A stretch of 64,000 nucleotides of DNA from UBA1206 sp041672465 (GCA_041672465.1 JBAYZO010000001.1:22612-86611), one strand, 5' to 3'; numbered from the stretch's first letter, positions 25,191-33,504 are shown. A program made the numbers and translations. Notes: generated by a model from the letters alone, not told the origin.

Positions 25191-25874
25191 CTACGGCAGG
25201 GTTATTGATTTACGAATAGCGGTGATATTTTCTTTTATTTTTAAACTATCGCCCCCCCCGGCAAAGACAAAGCTCCCCGCCACGATTACGTCCGCGCCGG
25301 CAAGAGCTACCTCACGGGAAGTGAGGGGGTTTATGCCGCCGTCGACAGAGAGCAGCGCGGACGGATTTGTTTTTTTTATGTGTTCGCTTATTGCTTTGAT
25401 TTTACCTAACATTTCCGGCATAAAGCTTTGCCCGCCAAACCCCGGCTCGACGGTCATTACGAGAATTAAATCGCAAAGCGGGACAAGCTCAAGAATTTCC
25501 TCGGCGCTTGTGTCGGGTTTAAGAGAAATCCCCGCGCCCTTTCCCTTTGCCCTTATTTCTCTCAGCAGCCCCGCCGGGCAATTAGCCGCCTCGGCGTGGA
25601 AAGTTATGTAATCGCTCCCCGCGCTAATAAAATCGTCTATATACCGCTCGGGGGAATTTATCATCAAATGGGTGTCAAAAATCAATTTTGACGCCTTTCT
25701 TATTGACTTTATTACCGGCGCCCCAAAAGTTATGTTAGGCACAAAACAGCCGTCCATAACGTCAAGGTGAAGCCACTCGGCGCCCGCGTTTTCGATTGCC
25801 GCGACGTTTTCGCCAAGGCGGGAAAAATCCCCGGACAAAATCGAGGGCGACAAAATAATGGATTTTTCTTTCAT
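25191..25874 (-). CDS. rpe: Ribulose-phosphate 3-epimerase
   Basis: This 227-residue TIM-barrel enzyme interconverts ribulose 5-phosphate and xylulose 5-phosphate. It shows LSPSILSGDFSRLGE, the metal/catalytic blocks LHLDVMDGCFVPNITFG and FDTHLMI, the phosphate loop VEPGFGGQSF and the second catalytic Asp in LLSVDGGIN. The ATG at 25874 has GAAAGGAA upstream; a longer reading to 25997 would add about 40 unrelated residues and is rejected. It is convergent with carD. Confidence 0.96.
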   Translation of the reverse strand: MKEKSIILSPSILSGDFSRLGENVAAIENAGAEWLHLDVMDGCFVPNITFGAPVIKSIRKASKLIFDTHLMINSPERYIDDFISAGSDYITFHAEAANCPAGLLREIRAKGKGAGISLKPDTSAEEILELVPLCDLILVMTVEPGFGGQSFMPEMLGKIKAISEHIKKTNPSALLSVDGGINPLTSREVALAGADVIVAGSFVFAGGGDSLKIKENITAIRKSITLP

Positions 25875-26101
25875 AATTGTTTCCTTTCGGCAGGTATTTA
25901 CATAAACTGTAATAATAAGACGCGCAAAACTTTTGGTTTTTTTGAAAAACCCGCGGAGGGGCGGCGGCGGGAAGTTTAAAAGAACGGATCTAAACATTTT
26001 TTCGCCGTTCCTCCGCGTTTATATATTTGCTTTTATAAAAAAGTTTTTACAAGCATATGATATACGTTTCCTGAATTATTGTCAAATAATAATTGCACGC
26101 G

Positions 26102-26476
26102 TCAGAAGATATGCACAAACCCGGCCTTTTCGCCGGCGGCAAGACCTCTGAAAACCGTTTCCAGCCTTTTTTTCGCCGACAAAAACTTGTCGTATGAGCC
26201 CGAACAAAAAGCGGCGTCAATATCCGCGACCGCCTCGTTCGCGCTCTCAAGCTCGAACATATGAAGTGAAAATGACAAAAACCCCTGCCATGAATACCAT
26301 TTGTCAACAAAATTTTGAATGTCTCCCTCATAGCTCTCAAACTCTTCTTTTGTCTCGGGGAGCGCCCTTGTCATATCAATCGCCTCCCTAATGGTTTTTC
26401 TGACATAAAAACCGTTGACGCAAACAGCGGCGACGACGGTCGCGAGCAGTAAGACCGCTATAATAAAGTGTTTTAT
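26102..26476 (-). CDS. DUF4363-like membrane protein, apparently starting at ATA
   Basis: The region ending at 26102 encodes a helical DUF4363-type domain (TRALPETKEEFESYEGDIQ, then WYSWQGFLSFSLHMFEL). The first in-frame ATG, at 26374, would remove the family's N-terminal membrane helix. The frame is open further upstream and encodes a hydrophobic helix (KHFIIAVLLLATVVAAVC), but the only codon at the expected start is ATA at 26476. It overlaps the DUF421 stop as ATAA, with AGAAGGTG about 8 nt upstream. I annotate that 124-residue form. A mutated ATG or a sequencing error is the alternative. Confidence 0.65.
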   Translation of the reverse strand: MKHFIIAVLLLATVVAAVCVNGFYVRKTIREAIDMTRALPETKEEFESYEGDIQNFVDKWYSWQGFLSFSLHMFELESANEAVADIDAAFCSGSYDKFLSAKKRLETVFRGLAAGEKAGFVHIF

Positions 26477-27153
26477 TTGGGTTCACCTTCTTTTTTTATA
26501 AGCTTCGCTCTGCCGTTCTCGTCAAAAGTCAGCGCTACGCATTTCTTTTTGGGTATGCCGCCCCGCCTTAGCTCTTTTTCAATATCGCCTTTTGTCTTTT
26601 CCGCTTGACTCATAAAGCTTTTTATTTCAACCCCCTCTATGACGACAGGCATGTCAAGGCCGATCTCGCCCACCTTGACCCCCGCGTCCTTGGGGGTGAG
26701 CGGGGAGACTTCCGCCTTGGGGAGCACCGAAATTTTACCTGTCTGCTCAAGAATAACATAATAAACGTCGTCGATAGCCTTATACCCCTGCGCCCGGATA
26801 ACCGACATCACCTCGTCAAACGTGACCCGCGCCTTGTCAAGCCCTTTTTCAATGACCCTGCCTTTCGCGACAAGCACGATAGGCTCTCCGTAAAGGGTTT
26901 TTCTAAGCCGGGGGATCTTGCGGCACAAAAACGCCGTTATAACCTCAAGACAGCCCAAAGTAATAACCGCTATAATCCCGTGGAACAGCGGAATATCCCT
27001 GTCGGTGATGGGGAGAGCGGCGAGCTCGGACAGCATGACGGCGGCGACGAATTCCGAAAGCTGAATTTCCCCTATCTGCCTTTTTCCCATAAGACGCATT
27101 ATCGCGGCGAGAACGATATAAAATATTACCGTGCGAAGAAAAATTACCGTCAA
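26473..27153 (-). CDS. DUF421-domain membrane protein (YetF/YdfS-like)
   Basis: The product is 226-229 residues. Three N-terminal membrane helices are followed by the DUF421 cytoplasmic domain; MRLMGKRQIGEIQLSEFV is the family signature, and GEPIVLVAKGRV plus the DEVMSVIRAQGYKAIDDVYYVILE block are typical. I prefer the TTG at 27153 (GAGGTG 6 nt upstream), but a GTG at 27162 is possible. In spore formers such proteins (for example YetF-like 5AF/5AP proteins) affect spore germination. It overlaps the DUF4363 gene, and the pair forms one transcript. Confidence 0.85.
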   Translation of the reverse strand: MTVIFLRTVIFYIVLAAIMRLMGKRQIGEIQLSEFVAAVMLSELAALPITDRDIPLFHGIIAVITLGCLEVITAFLCRKIPRLRKTLYGEPIVLVAKGRVIEKGLDKARVTFDEVMSVIRAQGYKAIDDVYYVILEQTGKISVLPKAEVSPLTPKDAGVKVGEIGLDMPVVIEGVEIKSFMSQAEKTKGDIEKELRRGGIPKKKCVALTFDENGRAKLIKKEGEPK

Positions 27154-27166
27154 CCAAAGCACCTCG

Positions 27167-27201
27167 ATTACATATTACATATTATATATTATCTATTGAA
27201 T
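27167..27201. repeat. Heptamer tandem repeat (ATTACAT family)
   Basis: Five successive 7-bp units, ATTACAT, ATTACAT, ATTATAT, ATTATCT and ATTGAAT, lie just upstream of the DUF421 ribosome-binding site. Divergence increases away from the gene. Confidence 0.85.
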
Positions 27202-27252
27202 TAGATATAATACGCGTTACATACTGATTATATATAATTTGCCCGTAACCGT

Positions 27253-27301
27253 TAAAAAAATACCCCTATGGCTGAACATCCGAACATGCCAAAGGGGTTT
27301 T
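27253..27301 (-). terminator. Terminator of the atp operon
   Basis: On the minus strand CCCC...GGC pairs with GCC...GGGG, and the hairpin is followed by ATTTTTTT. It lies just past the atpC stop codon. Confidence 0.8.
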
Positions 27302-27309
27302 ATTTGCTT

Positions 27310-27552
27310 TTATTCGGTTATTACGGTGACGGTCCCGTCCTTTACCTCGGCGAACCCGCCCTTGACGGGAAAGCTAAAACTTCCTCCCCCTTTTTCATAA
27401 ACCACGTCTGACTCGACAATAAGTGCTATGGTATGGAGAGCGCCCGGCAGCACGCCGAAATAGCCGTCGGACGACTTCAGCTTTACCGAACCGACTGTTT
27501 CGTCAAGGAGAACGCCCTTGGGGGAAGTCACTATCAAATTCAGCTTATCCAC
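27310..27552 (-). CDS. atpC: F1F0 ATP synthase epsilon subunit, short form (N-terminal domain only)
   Basis: The 80-residue product covers only the N-terminal beta-sandwich of epsilon (LNLIVTSPKGVLLDETVGSV, GYFGVLPGALHTIALI, FPVKGGFAEVKDGTVTVI). The two C-terminal helices, which in most bacteria make epsilon 130-140 residues and inhibit ATP hydrolysis, are absent, and the downstream sequence runs into the terminator with no hidden continuation. Short epsilon subunits exist in a few lineages such as Chlorobium. It overlaps the 3' end of atpD by 8 nt. Confidence 0.92.
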   Translation of the reverse strand: MDKLNLIVTSPKGVLLDETVGSVKLKSSDGYFGVLPGALHTIALIVESDVVYEKGGGSFSFPVKGGFAEVKDGTVTVITE

Positions 27553-28945
27553 GCTTCCCGCTCCTTTTATAAACGTCGTCTATGGTTCCCGCGAACATAA
27601 AATCTTGTTCGGGTATATCGTCGCACTCGCCTCCGATAATTGCCTGAAACCCTTTTATGGTCTCTTCCACGGGGACAAATCTCCCCTCCATGCCGGTAAA
27701 TGATTCGGCGACATGGAGCGGCTGCGACATAAAGCGCTGCGCTCTTCGCGCCCTGACGACGGTTTCCCTGTCCTCCGGGGAGAGGTCCTCCATTCCGAGT
27801 ATCGCTATGATATCCTGAAGCTCGTTATAGCGCTGGAGCATATGCTGCACTTTTTTTGCCGTCGCGTAGTGGGATGCCCCCACCGTGTCCTCAGAAAGCA
27901 TGCGCGAGCTTGACTCAAGCGGCGAAACGGCGGGGTAAATGCCGAGCTCGACTATATTTCGTGACAATACCGTCGTCGCGTCGAGATGCGCGAAAGCCGT
28001 CGCCGGCGCGGGGTCGGTGAGGTCGTCGGCCGGGACGTAAATCGCCTGAACAGAGGTTATCGAACCCTTTTTGGTGGATACTATCCGCTCTTGGAGCTTT
28101 CCCATTTCCGACGCTAACGTGGGCTGATAGCCGACGGCAGACGGCATTCTGCCGAGCAGAGCCGAAACTTCGCTCCCCGCTTGGGTAAACCTGAATATGT
28201 TGTCGATAAACAGCAGCACGTCCTGCCTTGCCGTCTCCCTGAAATACTCCGCCAAAGCAAGCCCCGCCAGCGGCACGCGGAGCCTCGCGCCCGCCTGCTC
28301 GTTCATTTGGCCGAACACAAGCGCCGTCTTTGATATGACGCCCGACTGGTTCATCTCCTCCCACAAGTCGTTGCCTTCCCTTGATCTTTCGCCTACCCCG
28401 GCGAACACCGAATAGCCGTTGTGCTCAAAAGCCACGTTGCGGATAAGCTCCATTATCAAAATTGTTTTCCCAACCCCGGCGCCGCCGAACAGCCCGATTT
28501 TGCCCCCCTTGGCGTACGGGGTCATAAGATCGATAACCTTAATCCCCGTCTCAAGCATTTGGGTGGCGGGCACAATCTCGGTAAACGGGGGGGCCTTGTG
28601 GTGGATAGGATACCTCGCCTTGGCGTTAATGGGGCCTTTTCTGTCAATAGGTTCCCCCGTGACGTTTATCATCCGCCCCAAAGTCTCCTCCCCAACGGGG
28701 ACCGAAATAGGCTCGCCCGTGTCATAGGCGGGGAGCCCGCGCGACATTCCGTCGGTGGGGTGCATGGAAATACACCGTACCGAAGAGTTGCCTATATGCT
28801 GGAGGGTTTCAAGCACAAACGTCTCTTTTCCCTTTTTTACCTCAACCGCGTTGAATATGTCCGGCAGATTCGCGCCTTGACGGAAACGCACGTCCACAAC
28901 GGGGCCCGTTATCCTCATGACGGTTCCTTCCTCGCCCTTAGACAT
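27545..28945 (-). CDS. atpD: F1F0 ATP synthase beta subunit
   Basis: The 466-residue catalytic subunit is fully conventional: RITGPVVDVRF at the N-terminus, Walker A GGAGVGKTILI, GERSREGNDL with the catalytic Glu, LLFIDNIFRFTQAGSEVSALLGR and the DDLTDPAPATAFAHLDA block. The C-terminus ends with the MEGRFVPVEETI region. GGAGGG precedes the ATG by about 9 nt. It follows atpG by 22 nt and overlaps atpC. Confidence 0.98.
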   Translation of the reverse strand: MSKGEEGTVMRITGPVVDVRFRQGANLPDIFNAVEVKKGKETFVLETLQHIGNSSVRCISMHPTDGMSRGLPAYDTGEPISVPVGEETLGRMINVTGEPIDRKGPINAKARYPIHHKAPPFTEIVPATQMLETGIKVIDLMTPYAKGGKIGLFGGAGVGKTILIMELIRNVAFEHNGYSVFAGVGERSREGNDLWEEMNQSGVISKTALVFGQMNEQAGARLRVPLAGLALAEYFRETARQDVLLFIDNIFRFTQAGSEVSALLGRMPSAVGYQPTLASEMGKLQERIVSTKKGSITSVQAIYVPADDLTDPAPATAFAHLDATTVLSRNIVELGIYPAVSPLESSSRMLSEDTVGASHYATAKKVQHMLQRYNELQDIIAILGMEDLSPEDRETVVRARRAQRFMSQPLHVAESFTGMEGRFVPVEETIKGFQAIIGGECDDIPEQDFMFAGTIDDVYKRSGKRG

Positions 28946-28967
28946 TTATGCCGCCCTCCTTCCGTTT

Positions 28968-29855
28968 TTAAGTTTTATCGTTATAATTATCATTATCATC
29001 GTAATAATCACTGTTTATCTCGTCTTTAGGCTTATTTATAAGCTCGTTTGAGCTTGCTGTTTCAATAACGCCGGACGTCACCTGCCACTGACGGCGCCGG
29101 CTGAGCCGCAAGTCAAGCTCAAGCTTTAACTCCCTTGCGGAATCGGACGCGTTCCGCATCGCCATCATGGTGGCTGCCTGCGCTCCCGACGCCCATTCGA
29201 GTAAAAACGAATAGGCTTTATTTTTTAAGCAGTTCGCGTAAAGGCTTTTTTCAGCCGTCTCCCTGTCCGGGTAATACACTCCGGCGTCGGGGTTTTTCGC
29301 CTTTTCATCGGTCTTTACCGGCAGAAAAACTTCTTTCGACGGGATTTGGCTGAGCAGGTTTTTATATTTTTGAAAGACAAAAATAACCTCGTCCGCGCCG
29401 CCGCTCTCGTAAAGCTCGGTGAGATATTCCCCCAAACGCGACCCCTCCGAATATTCGGGAACGTCGGCGAAAATAAACTGCTTTTCAATTTTTATGTGGT
29501 GTTTATTTCGGAAGTAGGTTTCCCCCCATCTCCCGCACACCACGATAATCGGGTTTGCCTCGTCTTTTATAACGCCCTCAAAATAAGCGGCAAGGGTTGT
29601 GTTATACCCCCCGCACAAGCCCCGGTTCCCGGTGAGGAGAACAAAGCACTTCCGCCCCGCGGGGATTTTTTCGCCGAAAGGGCTTGTCACCGACCCCAAC
29701 ATTTCGTAGCTCTTGCCGGCGTAGACCTCAAACGCCTTGTAAAGCCTTGAAACCCGGTAATATCTCGCGGTGGAGATTGATTTTATGGCGTCGGCAAGCT
29801 GCCAAGTGGTCTTTATGCTTTTTATATGGTTTTTCAACTCGCGCATTGACGGCAT
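28968..29855 (-). CDS. atpG: F1F0 ATP synthase gamma subunit with acidic C-terminal extension
   Basis: The 295-residue rotor shaft shows the N-terminal coiled-coil helix (MRELKNHIKSIKTTWQLADA), the Rossmann-like middle (LLTGNRGLCGGYN) and the C-terminal helix (MMAMRNASDSARELKLELDL). The usual ending would fall near SSNELI, but about 22 more residues follow, rich in Asp, Asn and Tyr and encoded by GATAAT-like short repeats. The C-terminus of gamma lies at the top of the alpha/beta ring, close to where delta sits. The gene abuts the b-delta-alpha fusion gene with no spacer. Confidence 0.95.
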   Translation of the reverse strand: MPSMRELKNHIKSIKTTWQLADAIKSISTARYYRVSRLYKAFEVYAGKSYEMLGSVTSPFGEKIPAGRKCFVLLTGNRGLCGGYNTTLAAYFEGVIKDEANPIIVVCGRWGETYFRNKHHIKIEKQFIFADVPEYSEGSRLGEYLTELYESGGADEVIFVFQKYKNLLSQIPSKEVFLPVKTDEKAKNPDAGVYYPDRETAEKSLYANCLKNKAYSFLLEWASGAQAATMMAMRNASDSARELKLELDLRLSRRRQWQVTSGVIETASSNELINKPKDEINSDYYDDNDNYNDKT

Positions 29856-32129
29856 TTAATACGCCTCCGAAAAAACCTTTAGGGCTTGTCTTATTTTTTC
29901 CATATCACCGTCGGTGGGTTTTCGCGGCGAGCCGATAATTTTGAGGAGTTCCGGGTGGTCTTTTTCAAAGTGCTCAAAGAGCAGCGACTCAAACCTCACC
30001 ATTTCGTCCGGCGGCACTCCCTCGGCGTAGCCCTCGGTGACCGCGCAGATGATAAGCGCCTCTTTGTCGTCTGATATCGGCGCGAACCTCGGCTGATTGA
30101 GCGACGCCATAATGCGCGAGCCCGAATCCAGCACCTTTCGGGTGTGCTCGTCTATTTCCGTGCCGAACTGGGCGAAAGCCTCAAGCTCCCTGTACTGGGC
30201 GAGGTTCATTCGCAGGGCGGAAACGGTCTTGCGCATAAACGGCCTTTGCACCGCGCCCCCCACACGGGAGACGGAAAGCCCCACGTTTATCGCCGGGCGC
30301 TGACCGGCGTTAAACAGTTCGGTTTCCAAAAATATCTGCCCGTCGGTGATTGAGATAACGTTTGTGGGAATGTACGCCGATATATCCCCCGCTTGAGTCT
30401 CTATAATCGGGAGCGCGGTCATGCTTCCGCCGCCATTTTCATCGGAAAGCCGCGCGGAGCGCTCGAGAAGTCTTGAGTGGAGGTAGAAAACGTCGCCGGG
30501 GTAGGCCTCTCTCCCCGACGGGCGGTGGAGGAGGAGCGAGAGCTCGCGGTACGCCACGGCGTGCTTTGAAAGATCGTCGTAAACTATAAGCACATCTTTG
30601 CCCTTATACATAAAATACTCGCCCATCGCCGTTCCGGAAAACGGCGCTATATACTGCATGGACGCCGACGAGTAAGCGTCGGCGCAGACGATTACCGTAT
30701 ACTCCATGGCGCCGTACTTTTTAAGCTTTGATAAAATTTCGGCGACGGTGATTTCTTTCTGCCCCACCGCCACATATATGCAGATTACGCCTTTATCCTT
30801 TTGGTTTATTATGGCGTCAATGGCTATAGAGGTTTTACCCGTCTGCCTGTCGCCGATAATAAGCTCTCTCTGCCCCCGCCCGATGGGAACGAGCGCGTCG
30901 ATAGCCTTTATGCCCGTGTGGAGAGGAACCGTAACCGAGCGGCGGTCGAGGATTGCCGGGGCGCGGAACTCTATCTGGTTAAACTCATTGGCGCGGATAG
31001 TTCCAAAGCCGTCTATCGGCGCGCCGAGGGGGTTTACAACCCTGCCGAGAAGATTATCCCCCACGGGGACCGACGCCATATGCCCGGCGCGGCGGACCAA
31101 ATCCCCCGCCTCTATATGTTCGTATCTCCCGAACACCACGCAGCCGACCCTGTCCGTAGCAATGTCAAGAATCATTCCCAGCTCGCCGGCGGAAATAAAC
31201 TCGACAACCTCCCCGTACATAATGTCGGCCAGCCCGTTAAGCCAGCAGATACCGTCTGAAATGGAAATAACCCGCCCTAACTGATAGATTCCGATTTCCA
31301 TTTTTGAATCCTTGACGCTCCGCACCAAAGTGTCGGCAAAGCCCTTGGCGGTAAAGTCCGAAACTGCGGTGCCTTTGCCTATCCTTTTTGTCATTCGGTA
31401 GAGGAGATCGGAAATCGTCCCGTCATAAACCGTGTCCCCGACGCTCAGCTTTAGCCCGCCCACGAGCTCAGAATCAGTTTTATAAACAAAATCGCTCTCG
31501 CCCCCCGCTTTTTTTGCGCGGGAGCTGACTTCGGAGCGGATTTTTTCCACAATTTCGTCCTCAAGGGCAAAAGTTGAGGTCAAAACAACCTTAAGCGGCT
31601 TTTTTTGGGATATATACACCCTGTTGCCGGATGTGACCGAAACGACGGCCAGCAGCGAATCGGCAATTTCCCCCTCTTTTTTTCGGAACAGGCTGACATA
31701 CGGCGGTTTTGACATAATGCCGAGCGCCATTTCCTTTGCGCGGGTTATGGCGTTTTTCCTCACTGTCTCAAACATATCCGCCCGAAGCCCCAAACAAAGG
31801 CTGTCGTTTTCCCGCCTCAGCGTCTCTTTTTCTCTCTCGTTTGACGAATATATTTCGCTTACCTTTTCGGCGGCGTGAAGTGTGTATTCCTCTTTTATGG
31901 ATCTTATTCTGTCCTCGGCCTCTTTTTCCTCAGACTCCATTATGCGCTCGGTTTTTTCGGCTATGAGAATCGCCTCCGCCGAATCGTCAAGCTCTTTATT
32001 TATTTTCTTCCGCCTTTCCCTAAAAGCGCGAAGCAAAAACCCTTTTTCAAACCCCAGCAGTTTTCTCAACAGAAAATAAACGACAGGGATAAGAATAAGC
32101 AGGTTTATAACCGAGTACAAAATCTTCAT
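29856..32129 (-). CDS. atpA: ATP synthase b-delta-alpha triple fusion subunit
   Basis: One continuous frame encodes 757 residues. Residues 3-26 are a membrane helix (ILYSVINLLILIPVVYFLL), and 27 to about 165 form a charged helical stalk, together like an F0 b subunit. Residues about 178-247 match the C-terminal domain of delta (PLKVVLTSTFALEDEIVEKI, DSELVGGLKLSVGDTVYDG). From about 255 to the end there is a nearly complete alpha subunit: GRVISISDGICWLNGLADIM, Walker A GDRQTGKT (426-433), YDDLSKHAVAYRELSLLL and ITDGQIFLETELFNAG. The helical N-terminal domain of delta is missing, and the operon has no separate atpH. An internal ATG at 31301 with AAGGA 7 nt upstream could yield free alpha. Actinobacteria have b-delta fusions; I know of none extended into alpha. 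Confidence 0.93.
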   Translation of the reverse strand: MKILYSVINLLILIPVVYFLLRKLLGFEKGFLLRAFRERRKKINKELDDSAEAILIAEKTERIMESEEKEAEDRIRSIKEEYTLHAAEKVSEIYSSNEREKETLRRENDSLCLGLRADMFETVRKNAITRAKEMALGIMSKPPYVSLFRKKEGEIADSLLAVVSVTSGNRVYISQKKPLKVVLTSTFALEDEIVEKIRSEVSSRAKKAGGESDFVYKTDSELVGGLKLSVGDTVYDGTISDLLYRMTKRIGKGTAVSDFTAKGFADTLVRSVKDSKMEIGIYQLGRVISISDGICWLNGLADIMYGEVVEFISAGELGMILDIATDRVGCVVFGRYEHIEAGDLVRRAGHMASVPVGDNLLGRVVNPLGAPIDGFGTIRANEFNQIEFRAPAILDRRSVTVPLHTGIKAIDALVPIGRGQRELIIGDRQTGKTSIAIDAIINQKDKGVICIYVAVGQKEITVAEILSKLKKYGAMEYTVIVCADAYSSASMQYIAPFSGTAMGEYFMYKGKDVLIVYDDLSKHAVAYRELSLLLHRPSGREAYPGDVFYLHSRLLERSARLSDENGGGSMTALPIIETQAGDISAYIPTNVISITDGQIFLETELFNAGQRPAINVGLSVSRVGGAVQRPFMRKTVSALRMNLAQYRELEAFAQFGTEIDEHTRKVLDSGSRIMASLNQPRFAPISDDKEALIICAVTEGYAEGVPPDEMVRFESLLFEHFEKDHPELLKIIGSPRKPTDGDMEKIRQALKVFSEAY

Positions 32130-32146
32130 TTCGTAATTTTAACCTC

Positions 32147-32572
32147 TTAATAATCCTTGGATACAAGGCGGTCGGCAAGCGCCGCGGCAAACTCGTGCAA
32201 ATAACCCTCAAGGTCGCCTTCCATTTTTTCCCGCTCTTTTTCGAGGGCTTTTTTAATTTGTTCTATCCGAATATCTTCGCCTTCCTCAAAACGCTTTTTA
32301 TCGGCAAGGATTTCGGCGTCCGCCTTTTCAACGGTCGCCCGGAAAGCGTCGCTCTCGCTTTTGCGCGACAAATCTATCCGCTCTGAAATAAGGCGGTTTT
32401 GCTCCTCAAGCTTTTCGGCGGAATTTGTCTTTATCGCTACGCTGCGGTTTATTTTCCGTCGGCGTTCGTGAATGTTTTTAAGCGTCGGCTTAAACAGCAA
32501 AAAGTGGAGCACCGCCATAAGAACACAAAAGTTGATTATGGTAAAAACAATTGTGGAAAGTTCAATAGACAT
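32147..32572 (-). CDS. atpF: F1F0 ATP synthase b-type stalk subunit
   Basis: The 141-residue protein has an N-terminal membrane helix (TIVFTIINFCVLMAVLHFLLF, KPTLKNI) and a long charged helix, as expected for the peripheral stalk. It ends with the AAALADRLVSKDY pattern. Because the next gene carries a second b-like segment fused to delta and alpha, the stalk is presumably a heterodimer, as in the b/b-delta pair of mycobacteria. It lies 9 nt after atpE and 17 nt before the fusion gene. Confidence 0.93.
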   Translation of the reverse strand: MSIELSTIVFTIINFCVLMAVLHFLLFKPTLKNIHERRRKINRSVAIKTNSAEKLEEQNRLISERIDLSRKSESDAFRATVEKADAEILADKKRFEEGEDIRIEQIKKALEKEREKMEGDLEGYLHEFAAALADRLVSKDY

Positions 32573-32581
32573 GGCTTGCCC

Positions 32582-32809
32582 CTAAATTTTCGCCATTAGC
32601 ATAAAAGCTATGAGAAGCCCGTAGATTGTAAGCGCTTCCATAAGCGCGAGCGCTATTATAAGGGTTGTTCTTATATCTTTTCTTATATCGGGCTGACGCG
32701 CTATCGCGTCCATTGCGGCCTTGGCGGCAAGCCCCTGCCCTATTGCCGGGCCTAAAGTTGAAAAGGCGATACATATCGCGGCCGCGAAGGCGATTAGTTC
32801 TTGGTTCAT
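32582..32809 (-). CDS. atpE: F1F0 ATP synthase c subunit (rotor ring)
   Basis: The 75-residue hairpin protein has two membrane helices joined by the polar loop ARQPDIRKDI. The ion-binding carboxylate is the Glu in LALMEALTIYG of helix 2. Helix 1 has the Gln in GPAIGQG seen in many Glu-type rings. The Ser-Thr pair that follows the Glu in sodium-specific rings is replaced by Ala-Leu, so proton coupling is more likely than sodium. AAGGAG precedes the ATG. Confidence 0.96.
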   Translation of the reverse strand: MNQELIAFAAAICIAFSTLGPAIGQGLAAKAAMDAIARQPDIRKDIRTTLIIALALMEALTIYGLLIAFMLMAKI

Positions 32810-32830
32810 TTTTTTAGCTCCTTAAAATTA

Positions 32831-32851
32831 TTATGTCTTATGTTTTATGTC
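32831..32851. repeat. Heptamer tandem repeat (TTATGTC/TTATGTT)
   Basis: Three exact 7-bp units, TTATGTC-TTATGTT-TTATGTC, occupy the atpB-atpE spacer. The first two units recur in the same order at 59179-59192. Confidence 0.85.
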
Positions 32852-32856
32852 TTTAG

Positions 32857-33504
32857 TTAATCCGTCGCGGTCGCCTCGTCAATATAAATTGCCGAAAGCA
32901 TTGTAAACACAACCGCCTGTATATAGCAGAACAAAAGGCTGAGCAGCATCATTATTACCGGCACGCCTATGGGGAAGATCTCATAAAGCTGCGAAGTAAC
33001 CGATTCTTCCCCGTAAATATTGCCGTACAGCCTTAAGGAGAGCGAAACCGGTTTAATTATTTCATCGAGCAAAAGCAGCGGGAGGAGATAAACGGGTTTT
33101 ACAAATCTTTTTATATAATGCCTGAACCCCAGCCGCGCCGAGTAATACTGCAGCGCGAAAAAAGTACACACGCTAAGCCCGATAGTTACCGAAAGCGAGG
33201 AAGTAGGCACATTGAACCCCGGGATAAGATTAGCCCCCGGTAAAAACCCAAGATAGTTTGAAACCATTATAAAAATAAACATTGTGCCGAAGAACGCGAA
33301 ATATTGTTCGGTCTTTTGCTTGCCGAGAATATCCCTTAAAAAATTTTCAATATATTCGACGCCGCTTTCAAGTATGTTTTGAATTCTTCCCGGACGTTCT
33401 TTAAACCTGCGAGTCATTACAAGCGAAAACACGGTAATTACCGCGATAATCGCCCACATCGTGACTATCTCACCCGTTACCGTTATTCCGAAAACGTCAA
33501 ACAA
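32857..33504 (-). CDS. atpB: F1F0 ATP synthase a subunit
   Basis: The 215-residue membrane subunit forms the ion half-channels beside the c ring. The key segment IIKPVSLSLRLYGNIYGEE contains the essential Arg. GFLPGANLIPGFNVPTSSLS and the final YIQAVVFTMLSAIYI helix are also typical. Length is at the short end of the family. It is 97 nt after the atpI-like gene and 47 nt before atpE. Confidence 0.96.
   Translation of the reverse strand: MFDVFGITVTGEIVTMWAIIAVITVFSLVMTRRFKERPGRIQNILESGVEYIENFLRDILGKQKTEQYFAFFGTMFIFIMVSNYLGFLPGANLIPGFNVPTSSLSVTIGLSVCTFFALQYYSARLGFRHYIKRFVKPVYLLPLLLLDEIIKPVSLSLRLYGNIYGEESVTSQLYEIFPIGVPVIMMLLSLLFCYIQAVVFTMLSAIYIDEATATD

Noticed and set aside
32582..32809. Sodium-coupled c ring
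   Set aside because: The Gln of helix 1 is present, but the Ser-Thr following the key Glu is replaced by Ala-Leu, so the usual sodium ligand set is incomplete.
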